NCBI GenBank assembly: GCA_021813645.1
Contig: JAKAJW010000431.1
Span: 1-5,801, forward strand
Length of the DNA: 5,801 bases
Reading direction: 5' to 3'
Source: Pseudomonadota bacterium
GTDB taxonomy: Bacteria > Pseudomonadota > Alphaproteobacteria > Rhodobacterales > Rhodobacteraceae
Part shown: one piece after another, positions 1 to 5,801 of the stretch
Numbering within the stretch: the first letter of the stretch is position 1
Layout: each line of letters starts with the position of its first letter
Notes under the pieces: generated by a model
Databases searched by the model: none
What the model saw: the letters and a program-made list of their open reading frames with translations, nothing else
What the model was told of the DNA's origin: nothing
Made by a program: the position numbers and the translations under genes

Positions 1-1155
1 GACAGCCCGCTGATCTTCGATACCGGCGACGCCGACGGCGTCCTGCGCCCGACCGAGCGCGGCTTCCTGCCCATGCCCTGGCTCGAAGCGCCAACGGCGC
101 TGCTGCCAATCTGGATGTTCCGCGAGAACGGCGCACCCTACGAGGGCGACCCCCGGCATGCCTTGCGCGCCGTGGTTGATCGCTATCAATCGCGCGGGCT
201 GACGCCCGTGGTGGCGATGGAGCTTGAGTTCTTCTTGATCGACGACAGCGGCAAGACGCTCCAGGCCCCCGCCAGCCCACGCTCCGGCAAGCGCCGCAAA
301 TCGGCGGAGACCCTGGCGCTGCGCGCGCTCGATGCTTTCGACACGTTCTTCACTGACCTCTACGACATGTGCGAGGCGATGGATATTCCCGCCGATACGG
401 CGATATCCGAGGCGGGTCTCGGCCAGTTTGAAATCAACCTGATGCATGGCGAAGACGCGCTGAAGGCTGCCGATGACGCCTGGCTCTTCAAGATGCTGGT
501 CAAGGGACTCGCCCGCCGTCACGGCTTCGCGGCGAGCTTCATGGCCAAGCCCTACCCGGACTATTCCGGCAACGGTCTGCACACGCATTTCTCGGTTCTC
601 GACCAACTGGGCAACAACATCTTCTCGAACGGCGGCCCGGAGGGATCGGCGGAGCTTCACCAGGCCGTGGCGGGCTGTCTGGCAGCGATGCAGGATTCGA
701 CGCTGATCTTTGCCCCGCACGCCAATAGCTACGACAGGCTCATCCCGGAGGCCCACGCCCCCAACAACATCTGCTGGGCCTATGAAAACCGGACCTCGGC
801 CATTCGCATTCCGTCCGGCTCCGCCGCGGCGCGCCGTATCGAACATCGCGTGTCGGGCGGCGACGTGAACCCCTACCTGATGCTCGCCGCCATTCTCGGC
901 GCCGCGCTCCACGGGATCGAAAAGAACCTCGTCCCGCCGCCGCCGATCACCGGCAATGCCTATGCGCTGGAACTGCCGCAGTTGCCCGGCACCTGGGACG
1001 AGGCGATCAATGCCTTCGAACGCAGCAACATCATCACCAACCTCTTCCCCCAGGAGCTGATCCGCAACTTCGTTCTGACCAAGCGGCAGGAACAGCATTA
1101 CATGGCCGAGCTTTCCCCCGAAGAGCAGGTCGAGGTCTACCTCGATACGGTCTGA
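1..1155 (+). CDS. Glutamine synthetase-like gamma-glutamyl-amine ligase (5' partial)
   Basis: The frame is open from base 1 to the TGA at 1153-1155, giving 384 residues. Family members are about 440-460 long, so roughly 60-75 N-terminal residues lie off the left edge, and the ATG at 73 is internal. The GS catalytic-domain signatures are present in order (fragment numbering): MELEFF with metal Glu74/Glu76, EAGLGQFE with Glu137/Glu144, FMAKP followed by GLHTHFS with His194, and NRTSAIRIP with Arg264/Arg269, then RRIEHR with Glu281/Arg283. The position of the GS flap glutamate (Glu327 in enterobacterial GS, GYEAP) is His252 in PEAHAP. The adenylylation-tyrosine position (KNLY) reads KNLV. Known for the family: ATP-dependent ligation of glutamate to ammonia or an amine, in the cytoplasm. 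Inferred: a gamma-glutamyl-amine synthetase (PuuA/GlnA3/GlnA4-like class), since an amidotransferase, a second GS-like gene and a PuuB-like oxidase follow. The substrate is unknown; true GlnA is unlikely. Confidence 0.92.
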   Translation, partial: DSPLIFDTGDADGVLRPTERGFLPMPWLEAPTALLPIWMFRENGAPYEGDPRHALRAVVDRYQSRGLTPVVAMELEFFLIDDSGKTLQAPASPRSGKRRKSAETLALRALDAFDTFFTDLYDMCEAMDIPADTAISEAGLGQFEINLMHGEDALKAADDAWLFKMLVKGLARRHGFAASFMAKPYPDYSGNGLHTHFSVLDQLGNNIFSNGGPEGSAELHQAVAGCLAAMQDSTLIFAPHANSYDRLIPEAHAPNNICWAYENRTSAIRIPSGSAAARRIEHRVSGGDVNPYLMLAAILGAALHGIEKNLVPPPPITGNAYALELPQLPGTWDEAINAFERSNIITNLFPQELIRNFVLTKRQEQHYMAELSPEEQVEVYLDTV

Positions 1156-1165
1156 ACCGCCCGCC

Positions 1166-1217
1166 CATCGTTCCCGCGGTGCCTTTTCATATCCGAAGGG
1201 GGCCACAGGGAACGATG
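1166..1217. repeat. Inverted repeat with 10-bp perfect arms, 32-base spacer
   Basis: CATCGTTCCC at 1166-1175 is matched exactly by its reverse complement GGGAACGATG at 1208-1217. It lies in the 129-base gap between the first GS-like gene and the amidotransferase gene. The spacer can itself fold weakly (CCTT at 1182-1185 with AAGG at 1196-1199). No T-tract follows the right arm; the next bases are GC-rich, so it does not look like an intrinsic terminator. It could be a long-range mRNA stem (processing or stability element) or two half-sites for a regulator. Its function is inferred only. Confidence 0.55.
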
Positions 1218-1284
1218 AGCGCGCGCCCCCTTGCCGGTCCTGCAGCCCGGCGATACCTTCGGACAAACAACGACAGAGCCCCCC

Positions 1285-1965
1285 ATGCTAATCGGCATTC
1301 TTCAAACCGGCGAGGCGCCCGACGCGCTCCGGCCCGCGTCCGGCGACTATCCCGACATGTTCGAGCGGCTGCTGGTCGGCCACGGCTTTCGCTTCCGGAC
1401 CTGGCGCGTCGTCGACATGGACTTCCCCGCATCGGTGCATGATGCGGACGGCTGGCTCATCACCGGCTCGCGCCACGGCGCCTACGAAGACCTGCCCTTC
1501 ATCAAGCCCCTCGAAGAGTTCATCCGCAACGCCTATGGCGAACATGTGCCGCTCGTCGGCATCTGCTTCGGACATCAGATCATCGCGCAGGCACTCGGCG
1601 GCAAAGTGGAGAAATTCACGGGCGGCTGGTCGGTCGGCCCGCAAAGCTACGACTTCGGCGGCGAGACGATCACCATGAACGCCTGGCACCAAGACCAGGT
1701 GACCGAGAAGCCCCCGGCCGCGACCCGCGTCGCCACTGCACCGTTCTGCGAGAACGCGGCACTGGTCTACGACACACGCGCCTTCACGGTGCAGGCGCAC
1801 CCGGAATTTGAGGACGAGTTCGTCGAAGGGCTGATCGAGAAACGTGGCCGCGGCAAGGTGCCGGACGCCCAACTCGACGCGGCGAAGGCTGCGCTCGGGG
1901 CTCCATTGTCCTCGCCAGCCGTTGCCAACCGGATCGCCGAGTTCTTCAAACACCCCAGGGACTAA
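1285..1965 (+). CDS. Class I glutamine amidotransferase-like protein (GMP synthase-type GATase1)
   Basis: 226 residues, a single GATase1 domain with no synthetase partner domain. The nucleophile elbow is GICFGHQ with Cys94, and His172 and Glu174 in QAHPEF complete the Cys-His-Glu triad. The GSRHGAYED segment (about 61-69) and the QALGGKVE tail of the elbow are typical of the GMP-synthase-like stand-alone group rather than the PuuD/peptidase C26 group. ATG 1285 is chosen because MLIGILQTG begins the first beta strand and a weak AGAG sits 6 bases upstream. The in-frame TTG at 1231 would add 18 residues without a ribosome binding site. The family hydrolyses gamma-glutamyl amides such as glutamine. 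Given its place between two GS-like ligases and before a PuuB-like oxidase, I infer that it removes the gamma-glutamyl group from the pathway product (the PuuD role) or from excess conjugate. Cytoplasmic; no signal peptide. Confidence 0.9.
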   Translation: MLIGILQTGEAPDALRPASGDYPDMFERLLVGHGFRFRTWRVVDMDFPASVHDADGWLITGSRHGAYEDLPFIKPLEEFIRNAYGEHVPLVGICFGHQIIAQALGGKVEKFTGGWSVGPQSYDFGGETITMNAWHQDQVTEKPPAATRVATAPFCENAALVYDTRAFTVQAHPEFEDEFVEGLIEKRGRGKVPDAQLDAAKAALGAPLSSPAVANRIAEFFKHPRD

Positions 1966-1969
1966 GAGG
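1964..1969 (+). promoter_or_regulatory. Ribosome binding site of the second GS-like gene
   Basis: AAGAGG overlaps the TAA stop of the amidotransferase gene and ends 7 bases before ATG 1977. The location fixes this start and suggests that the two genes are translated from one message. Confidence 0.65.
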
Positions 1970-1976
1970 CCCACTC

Positions 1977-3332
1977 ATGTCAGACTGGAAAGACAAGCTG
2001 CCGGAAGCCGCGCGCGATTACATTGCCGGCCGACGTCTCGATGAAGTCGAATGCATCGTCCCCGACATCGCCGGCGTCGCCCGCGGCAAAGCGATGCCCG
2101 CCTCTAAGTTCGCCAAACAGCCGACCTTCTTTCTGCCGAACTCCGTCTTCCTGCAGACGATCACGGGCGAATGGGCAGATAATCCGGTTGGCGCCTTCAC
2201 CGAGCCGGACATGATCCTGATCCCCGACTTCTCCACGGCGACTGCTGCGCCCTGGACGGCTGACGTGACGCTGCAGATCATCCACGACGCACAGGACCAG
2301 CAGGGCAACCCGATCCCGTTCTCCCCGCGCAACGTGCTCCGCCGTGTGCTTGGGCTCTATGCGGCTCAGGGTTGGGCCCCGATCGTGGCGCCAGAGATGG
2401 AATTCTTCCTGGTCGCCCGAAATCTCGACCCGAACCAGCCGGTGATCCCGCCCATGGGCCGATCCGGCCGGCGCGCTGCGGCGAAGCAGGCCTATTCGAT
2501 CTCGGCCGTCGACGAATACGGCAAGGTGATCGACGACATCTACGATTTCGCAGAGGCGCAGGGCTTCGAGATCGACGGCATCCTGCAGGAAGGCGGCGCG
2601 GGCCAGGTTGAGATCAACCTCAACCACGGCGACCCGGTGCGGCTGGCCGACGAGATCTTCTATTTCAAGCGGCTGATCCGCGAGGCGGCACTGCGCCACG
2701 ACTGCTTCGCCACCTTCATGGCCAAGCCGATCGAGGGCGAGCCCGGCTCGGCCATGCATATCCACCATTCGGTCGTCGACGCCAAAAGCGGCAAGAACAT
2801 CTTCTCGGACAAGAAGGGCGCCGAGACGCCGGCGCTTTTGCATTTCATCGCCGGCATGCAGAACTATCTGCCGGCAGTGATTGCGCTCCTCGCGCCTTAT
2901 GTGAACTCCTATCGGCGCTACGTTCCCGACTTCGCGGCACCAATCAATCTCGAATGGGGACGCGACAACCGCACGACGGGTCTTCGCATCCCGATCTCGG
3001 GCCCGGCCGCGCGGCGGGTGGAAAACCGCCTCGCCGGCATGGACTGTAACCCCTACCTGGGCATCGCCGCTTCGCTCGTCTGCGGTTACCTTGGGTTGAT
3101 GGAGCAGAAGATGCCGCGCCCAGAATGCACGGGCGACGCCTATATGTCCGAAGACGAACTGCCCACGAATCTCGGTGACGCTCTGGACCTGTTCTCCGAG
3201 AACGTCGCGATACGGGACGCGATGGGGCCCGAATTCTGTTCGGTCTACGAGTCGGTGAAGCGCAACGAGTACAAGGAATTCCTGCAGGTGATTTCGCCGT
3301 GGGAACGCGAACACCTGCTGCTTAACGTATGA
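1977..3332 (+). CDS. Glutamine synthetase-like gamma-glutamyl-amine ligase, PuuA-type (complete)
   Basis: 451 residues, full length for the family, with an N-terminal beta-grasp domain (about 20-105) and a catalytic domain (about 115-451). Conserved GS residues visible are Asp78 in EPDM, Glu140/Glu142 in PEMEFF, Glu205/Glu212 in EGGAGQVE, His261 in MHIHHS, Arg332 and Arg337 in NRTTGLRIP, and Glu349/Arg351 in RRVENR. The ammonium-pocket residues of true GS are changed: the FDGSS aspartate aligns with Leu59 (FLQTITGEW), and the flap glutamate aligns with Ala320 (PDFAAP). The adenylylation tyrosine is replaced (about Pro380). This fits a ligase that couples glutamate to an organic amine, as PuuA does for putrescine. 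The start is supported by AAGAGG 7 bases upstream. It lies 11 bases after the amidotransferase gene and overlaps the oxidase start by ATGA, so the three are almost certainly co-transcribed. The substrate is not determinable. Confidence 0.94.
   Translation: MSDWKDKLPEAARDYIAGRRLDEVECIVPDIAGVARGKAMPASKFAKQPTFFLPNSVFLQTITGEWADNPVGAFTEPDMILIPDFSTATAAPWTADVTLQIIHDAQDQQGNPIPFSPRNVLRRVLGLYAAQGWAPIVAPEMEFFLVARNLDPNQPVIPPMGRSGRRAAAKQAYSISAVDEYGKVIDDIYDFAEAQGFEIDGILQEGGAGQVEINLNHGDPVRLADEIFYFKRLIREAALRHDCFATFMAKPIEGEPGSAMHIHHSVVDAKSGKNIFSDKKGAETPALLHFIAGMQNYLPAVIALLAPYVNSYRRYVPDFAAPINLEWGRDNRTTGLRIPISGPAARRVENRLAGMDCNPYLGIAASLVCGYLGLMEQKMPRPECTGDAYMSEDELPTNLGDALDLFSENVAIRDAMGPEFCSVYESVKRNEYKEFLQVISPWEREHLLLNV
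3329..3332 (+). other. ATGA stop/start overlap (translational coupling)
   Basis: The TGA stop of the GS-like gene (3330-3332) shares bases with the ATG of the oxidase (3329-3331). The 15 bases before this ATG contain no purine-rich Shine-Dalgarno match, so translation of the oxidase probably depends on ribosomes terminating on the upstream gene and restarting. Confidence 0.75.
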
Positions 3333-4633
3333 ACCTGCTGCACGCCAACGACCGCGACGGCCACTACCCCGAAAGTTGGTACGCCGCGACGGCCACGCCA
3401 CATGCGCCGTTGCCGCCGCTTCAAGGCGACGTCTCGGCGGATGTCTGCGTGGTCGGCGGCGGCTTCACCGGCCTCTCGGCGGCGCTTCATCTGGCGCAGA
3501 GAGGCCTCGACGTGGTGCTGCTCGAGGCCCATCGGATTGGCTTCGGCGCCTCTGGCCGCAATGGCGGCCAGGTTGGCTCGGGCCAGCGGTTGGAGCAGGA
3601 CACGCTGGAACGGATGACCGGCCCGGCGGATGCGCGCAGGCTGTGGGATCTCGCGGAAGACGCCAAGTCCCTGCTGCGCGCCCTGATCGCCGATCATGGC
3701 ATGCCGGTCACCTTCCATCCTGGCATTGCCCACGCCTGCCGGACCAAGAAAGAGGTCGAGCACGCAAAGGTTTATGCCGAAAAGCTCGCGCGCGATTACG
3801 GCTACGCGCTCGTCGAGCCGCTCGACCGGGAGCAAATCGCAAGCCTGACCGGCTCCACCGCCTATCAGGGCGGCGATATCGACCACGGCGCCGGCCATAT
3901 CCATCCGCTGAATTTCGCCCTGGGCCTTGGGGCGGCGGCCATCCGGGCCGGTGCGCGTCTCTACGAGACCTCGGAGGTTCTCGCCTACGCGCCCGGCAGC
4001 CCGCATCGCCTCACGCTGGCCCGCGGCGCGGTTTCGGCTCGCCAGATCATCTTTGCCTGCAATGGCTATCTCGGGCTGCTCGAGCCGCAGGTCGCGGCCC
4101 GGGTCATGCCCATCAACAACTTCATCGTCGCCACAGAACCGCTTGGCGATCGGTGGAAATCCATCCTGCCCGGCAACCCGGCCGTGGCGGATTCGAAGTT
4201 CGTGGTGAACTACTGGCGGCGCTCCGATGACGGCCGGCTGCTGTTCGGCGGCGGCGAAAGCTACGGCTACCGCTTCCCGCGCGATATCGTCGCGCTGGTC
4301 CGCAAGCCCATGCTCGAGGTCTATCCGCAGCTGAAGGACGCCCGCATCGACTATGCCTGGGGGGGCACGCTGGCGATCACCCGAACTCGAATGCCCTGCT
4401 TCTGCCGACCAGCGCCGGGGGTCTTTTCCGCCTCGGGCTATTCCGGCCATGGCGTGGCGTTGGCGACCCTCGCCGGCAGGCTGCTTGCGGAAGCCGTCGC
4501 CGGCGAAGCCGGCGGCTTCGATCTGCTGGCGAAGCTGCCCGCGCCGCGCTTCCCGGGCGGCACGGCACTGCGCGCGCCGCTGCTGGCCCTGGCGATGACC
4601 TGGTTCGCACTGCGCGACCGGATCGGCATGTAA
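3329..4633 (+). CDS. puuB: FAD-dependent amine oxidoreductase, PuuB-like (gamma-glutamylputrescine oxidase type)
   Basis: 434 residues, the usual length for this DAO-fold flavoprotein family (about 425-440). The N-terminus has the PuuB-style SWYAATA segment (16-22), then a Rossmann dinucleotide motif VVGGGFTGLSAAL (41-53) with Glu66 ending the second strand to bind the adenosine ribose. ASGRNGGQ (74-81) and the C-terminal FAD-contact segment GYSGHGVALAT (370-380) follow. The flavin-domain stretch YAWGGTLAITRTRMP (342-356) is also characteristic. PuuB oxidises gamma-glutamylputrescine to gamma-glutamyl-aminobutyraldehyde, releasing ammonia and hydrogen peroxide. Here the direct coupling to a GS-like ligase supports oxidation of a gamma-glutamyl-amine, but the exact amine is inferred. 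A related oxidase acting on a free amine or N-methyl amino acid is the alternative. No signal peptide or membrane segment is clear; the C-terminal ALLALAMTWFAL-like stretch is short and is not called a helix anchor. Confidence 0.88.
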   Translation: MNLLHANDRDGHYPESWYAATATPHAPLPPLQGDVSADVCVVGGGFTGLSAALHLAQRGLDVVLLEAHRIGFGASGRNGGQVGSGQRLEQDTLERMTGPADARRLWDLAEDAKSLLRALIADHGMPVTFHPGIAHACRTKKEVEHAKVYAEKLARDYGYALVEPLDREQIASLTGSTAYQGGDIDHGAGHIHPLNFALGLGAAAIRAGARLYETSEVLAYAPGSPHRLTLARGAVSARQIIFACNGYLGLLEPQVAARVMPINNFIVATEPLGDRWKSILPGNPAVADSKFVVNYWRRSDDGRLLFGGGESYGYRFPRDIVALVRKPMLEVYPQLKDARIDYAWGGTLAITRTRMPCFCRPAPGVFSASGYSGHGVALATLAGRLLAEAVAGEAGGFDLLAKLPAPRFPGGTALRAPLLALAMTWFALRDRIGM

Positions 4634-4647
4634 GCCCGATCACGGGC
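4634..4647. terminator. Small GC hairpin after the oxidase gene, possible weak terminator
   Basis: GCCCG at 4634-4638 and CGGGC at 4643-4647 form a perfect 5-bp stem with an ATCA loop directly after the TAA stop. It is followed by ATTTGTGG rather than a real T-tract, so termination would be weak at best and read-through into the aminotransferase gene is plausible. Confidence 0.25.
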
Positions 4648-4685
4648 ATTTGTGGTGGCCAAATCGCGCCGCCTCATTTACACAA

Positions 4686-4708
4686 TTCCTGAAAGCCGCT
4701 TTCAGGAA
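4686..4708. promoter_or_regulatory. Perfect palindrome (10-bp arms, 3-base loop) overlapping the aminotransferase RBS
   Basis: TTCCTGAAAG (4686-4695) and CTTTCAGGAA (4699-4708) are exact reverse complements separated by CCG. The right arm runs into the purine-rich AGGAAAGG before ATG 4718. As RNA it would form a stable hairpin that partly hides the ribosome binding site. As DNA it has the size and symmetry of a dimeric repressor operator. No T-tract follows, so it is not an intrinsic terminator. The structure is seen directly; the regulatory role is inferred. Confidence 0.6.
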
Positions 4709-4711
4709 AGG
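4707..4711 (+). promoter_or_regulatory. Ribosome binding site of the aminotransferase gene
   Basis: AAAGG, within the longer purine run AGGAAAGG, ends 6 bases before ATG 4718. It supports this start over the out-of-frame GTG at 4711. Its first two bases belong to the palindrome arm. Confidence 0.6.
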
Positions 4712-4717
4712 TGAAGC

Positions 4718-5801
4718 ATGGCCCTCGCTCCGAACGTCTACGACGCCGAGCCCATCCCCGAAGCCGCCCGCGTCGAGATCGAGCGCCTGCTCGCCTCCGG
4801 AGATCTGTTCCGCTACACCTCCGAAGGCTCTCCGGTGCAACTGTTGGAAGCCGAATTCGCCGAACTGATGGGGGCCCGCTATGCCCTTGCCGTGTCATCC
4901 TGTTCGGCGGCGCTGTTTCTGTCGCTGAAGGCGCTCGATCTGCCGCGCGGCGCGCGCGTGCTGATCCCCGCCTTCACCTTCGCCGCCGTGCCCTCGGCCG
5001 TTGTCCATGCCGATTGCGTGCCGGTGCTCTGCGAGGTAGGCGAGAACTACCGCATCGATCTCGAGGATTTCGCCGCCAAGATCGACGACGGTATCGCCTG
5101 CGTGCTGATCTCTCATATGCGCGGCCATACCTCGGACATGGACGCGATCATGGCGGCCTGCGACGCACGCGGCATCCCCGTCGTCGAGGACGCCGCCCAC
5201 TCCATCGGGACGCTCTGGAACGGCCGCAAGATTGGCACGATCGGCAAGATCGGCTGCTTCTCGTTCCAGTCCTACAAGCTGGTGAACTCCGGCGAGGGCG
5301 GCATCCTGATCACAGACGACCCCGAACTCGCCGCCCGCGCCACCATCATGTCGGGCGCCTACGAGCATAATTGGAAGAAACACAACGGGCTGCAGAACAG
5401 CTTCGCCACCTGGCAAAACCGGCTGCCGCTTTACAACATGAGGATGCAGAATCTTTCTGCCACGGTGATCCGGCCACAGCTGCCGTTGGTCGCCGAACGG
5501 GTCGAGAAGGGCCGGGCCAACCATGACTACGTCGCAGCCCGCCTGAACGCCTCGCCCTGGCTGAGCGTGCCCATGCCGCTCGGGCCGGAGTTGCGGGCCC
5601 CCGATTCGATCCAGTTCAACCTAATCGGCTTCGAGACGGACGCCGAGGCCCGCGCCTTCCAGGAGGCGGCCAAGGCACGTGGCACCTCGGTGCAGGTCTT
5701 CGGCCTTTCCGAGGACAACGCCCGAGCCTTCTGGAACTGGCAGTTCCTCGGGGCGGCGCCCGACCTTCCGAAGACCCGCGCCATGCTCATGCGTGCCTGC
5801 G
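4718..5801 (+). CDS. DegT/DnrJ/EryC1/StrS-family PLP aminotransferase (3' partial)
   Basis: The frame is open from ATG 4718 to the right edge (361 codons plus one base) with no stop; the family runs about 370-400 residues, so little is missing. Fold-type I features of the DegT family are clear. SSCSAAL (60-66) is the PLP-phosphate loop and IPAFTFAA (83-90) follows. VEDAAHSIG (156-164) carries Asp158, which pairs with the pyridine nitrogen, and SFQSYKLVNSGEGG (182-195) carries the Schiff-base Lys187. YNMRMQNLSA (239-248) matches the RMS/N-type dimer segment. Members transfer amino groups to keto-sugars, keto-inositols and related ketones, usually from glutamate or glutamine. The gene sits 84 bases after the oxidase gene, so it may share the message or be read from its own signal. 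A role in the gamma-glutamyl-amine route is possible but unproven; a separate sugar or cyclitol amination role is equally open. Lys187 is intact, so this is likely an active enzyme rather than a Lys-less dehydratase variant. Confidence 0.9.
   Translation, partial: MALAPNVYDAEPIPEAARVEIERLLASGDLFRYTSEGSPVQLLEAEFAELMGARYALAVSSCSAALFLSLKALDLPRGARVLIPAFTFAAVPSAVVHADCVPVLCEVGENYRIDLEDFAAKIDDGIACVLISHMRGHTSDMDAIMAACDARGIPVVEDAAHSIGTLWNGRKIGTIGKIGCFSFQSYKLVNSGEGGILITDDPELAARATIMSGAYEHNWKKHNGLQNSFATWQNRLPLYNMRMQNLSATVIRPQLPLVAERVEKGRANHDYVAARLNASPWLSVPMPLGPELRAPDSIQFNLIGFETDAEARAFQEAAKARGTSVQVFGLSEDNARAFWNWQFLGAAPDLPKTRAMLMRAC

Noticed and set aside
1231..1257. TTGCCG with GATACC as a promoter for the amidotransferase gene
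   Set aside because: The spacing is 15 bases and the -10 match is weak; such matches are common by chance.
1231..1284. Upstream TTG start that would lengthen the amidotransferase by 18 residues
   Set aside because: There is no ribosome binding site before it, and the added segment precedes the first beta strand of the fold, which begins right at ATG 1285.
1980..3401. A 473-codon open frame on the minus strand opposite the second GS-like gene, and another of 401 codons at 3245-4450
   Set aside because: Both lie opposite well-supported genes. Long antisense frames are expected in GC-rich DNA with strong third-position bias, and the translations show no recognisable domain.
4388..4410. Cys357 and Cys359 in the oxidase (MPCFCR) as a possible covalent flavin attachment
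   Set aside because: In monomeric sarcosine oxidase the covalent cysteine lies about 26 residues before the GFSGHG segment. These two lie only 11-13 residues before GYSGHG, so they do not match that site.
4491..4520. GCCGGCG repeats that could fold near the end of the oxidase gene
   Set aside because: They are explained by Ala/Gly-rich coding sequence with GC-rich codons (AVAGEAGGF).
4677..4705. TTTACA at 4677-4682 as a -35 box for the aminotransferase gene
   Set aside because: At 17 bases spacing the -10 position reads TTTCAG, a poor match, and it falls inside the palindrome. There is not enough for a promoter call.
4711..5370. A 219-codon plus-strand frame beginning at GTG 4711
   Set aside because: It is arginine-rich and out of frame with the aminotransferase, whose motifs (SSCSAAL, VEDAAHSIG, the Lys187 loop) read cleanly from ATG 4718.

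Overview
The window is a compact, all-plus-strand stretch of GC-rich DNA with strong G/C preference at third codon positions. Protein style and gene content suggest an alphaproteobacterium of the Rhizobiales or Rhodobacterales type; this is inference from composition and family resemblance, not a database match. It holds five genes: three complete ones in the middle and one cut by each edge.

Layout. (1) 1-1155 is the 3' part of a glutamine-synthetase-like (GS-like) ligase. A 129-base gap carrying a perfect 10-bp inverted repeat follows. (2) 1285-1965 is a class I glutamine amidotransferase-like protein with an intact Cys-His-Glu triad. (3) 1977-3332, only 11 bases downstream, is a second, complete and divergent GS-like ligase. 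(4) 3329-4633 overlaps gene 3 by ATGA and encodes a FAD-dependent amine oxidase resembling PuuB (gamma-glutamylputrescine oxidase). An 84-base gap holds a small GC hairpin and then a perfect 10-bp-arm palindrome that runs into the ribosome binding site of (5), a DegT/DnrJ/EryC1/StrS-family PLP aminotransferase at 4718 that runs off the right edge.

How they fit together. Genes 1-4 read as a gamma-glutamylation route for using an amine as nitrogen or carbon source, by analogy with the Puu pathway. A GS-like ligase joins glutamate to the amine, the flavoprotein oxidises the protected amine to an aldehyde, and an amidohydrolase of the glutamine amidotransferase fold releases glutamate. No aldehyde dehydrogenase (PuuC), transporter or regulator is visible; they may lie outside the window. 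Both GS-like proteins keep the metal and ATP/glutamate residues of glutamine synthetase. Both have lost the flap glutamate of the ammonium pocket, and neither shows a tyrosine at the adenylylation position. This argues that they ligate organic amines rather than ammonia. The true substrate (putrescine, another polyamine, a monoamine or an amino alcohol) cannot be read from the sequence. The aminotransferase could be part of the same route or a separately controlled neighbour.
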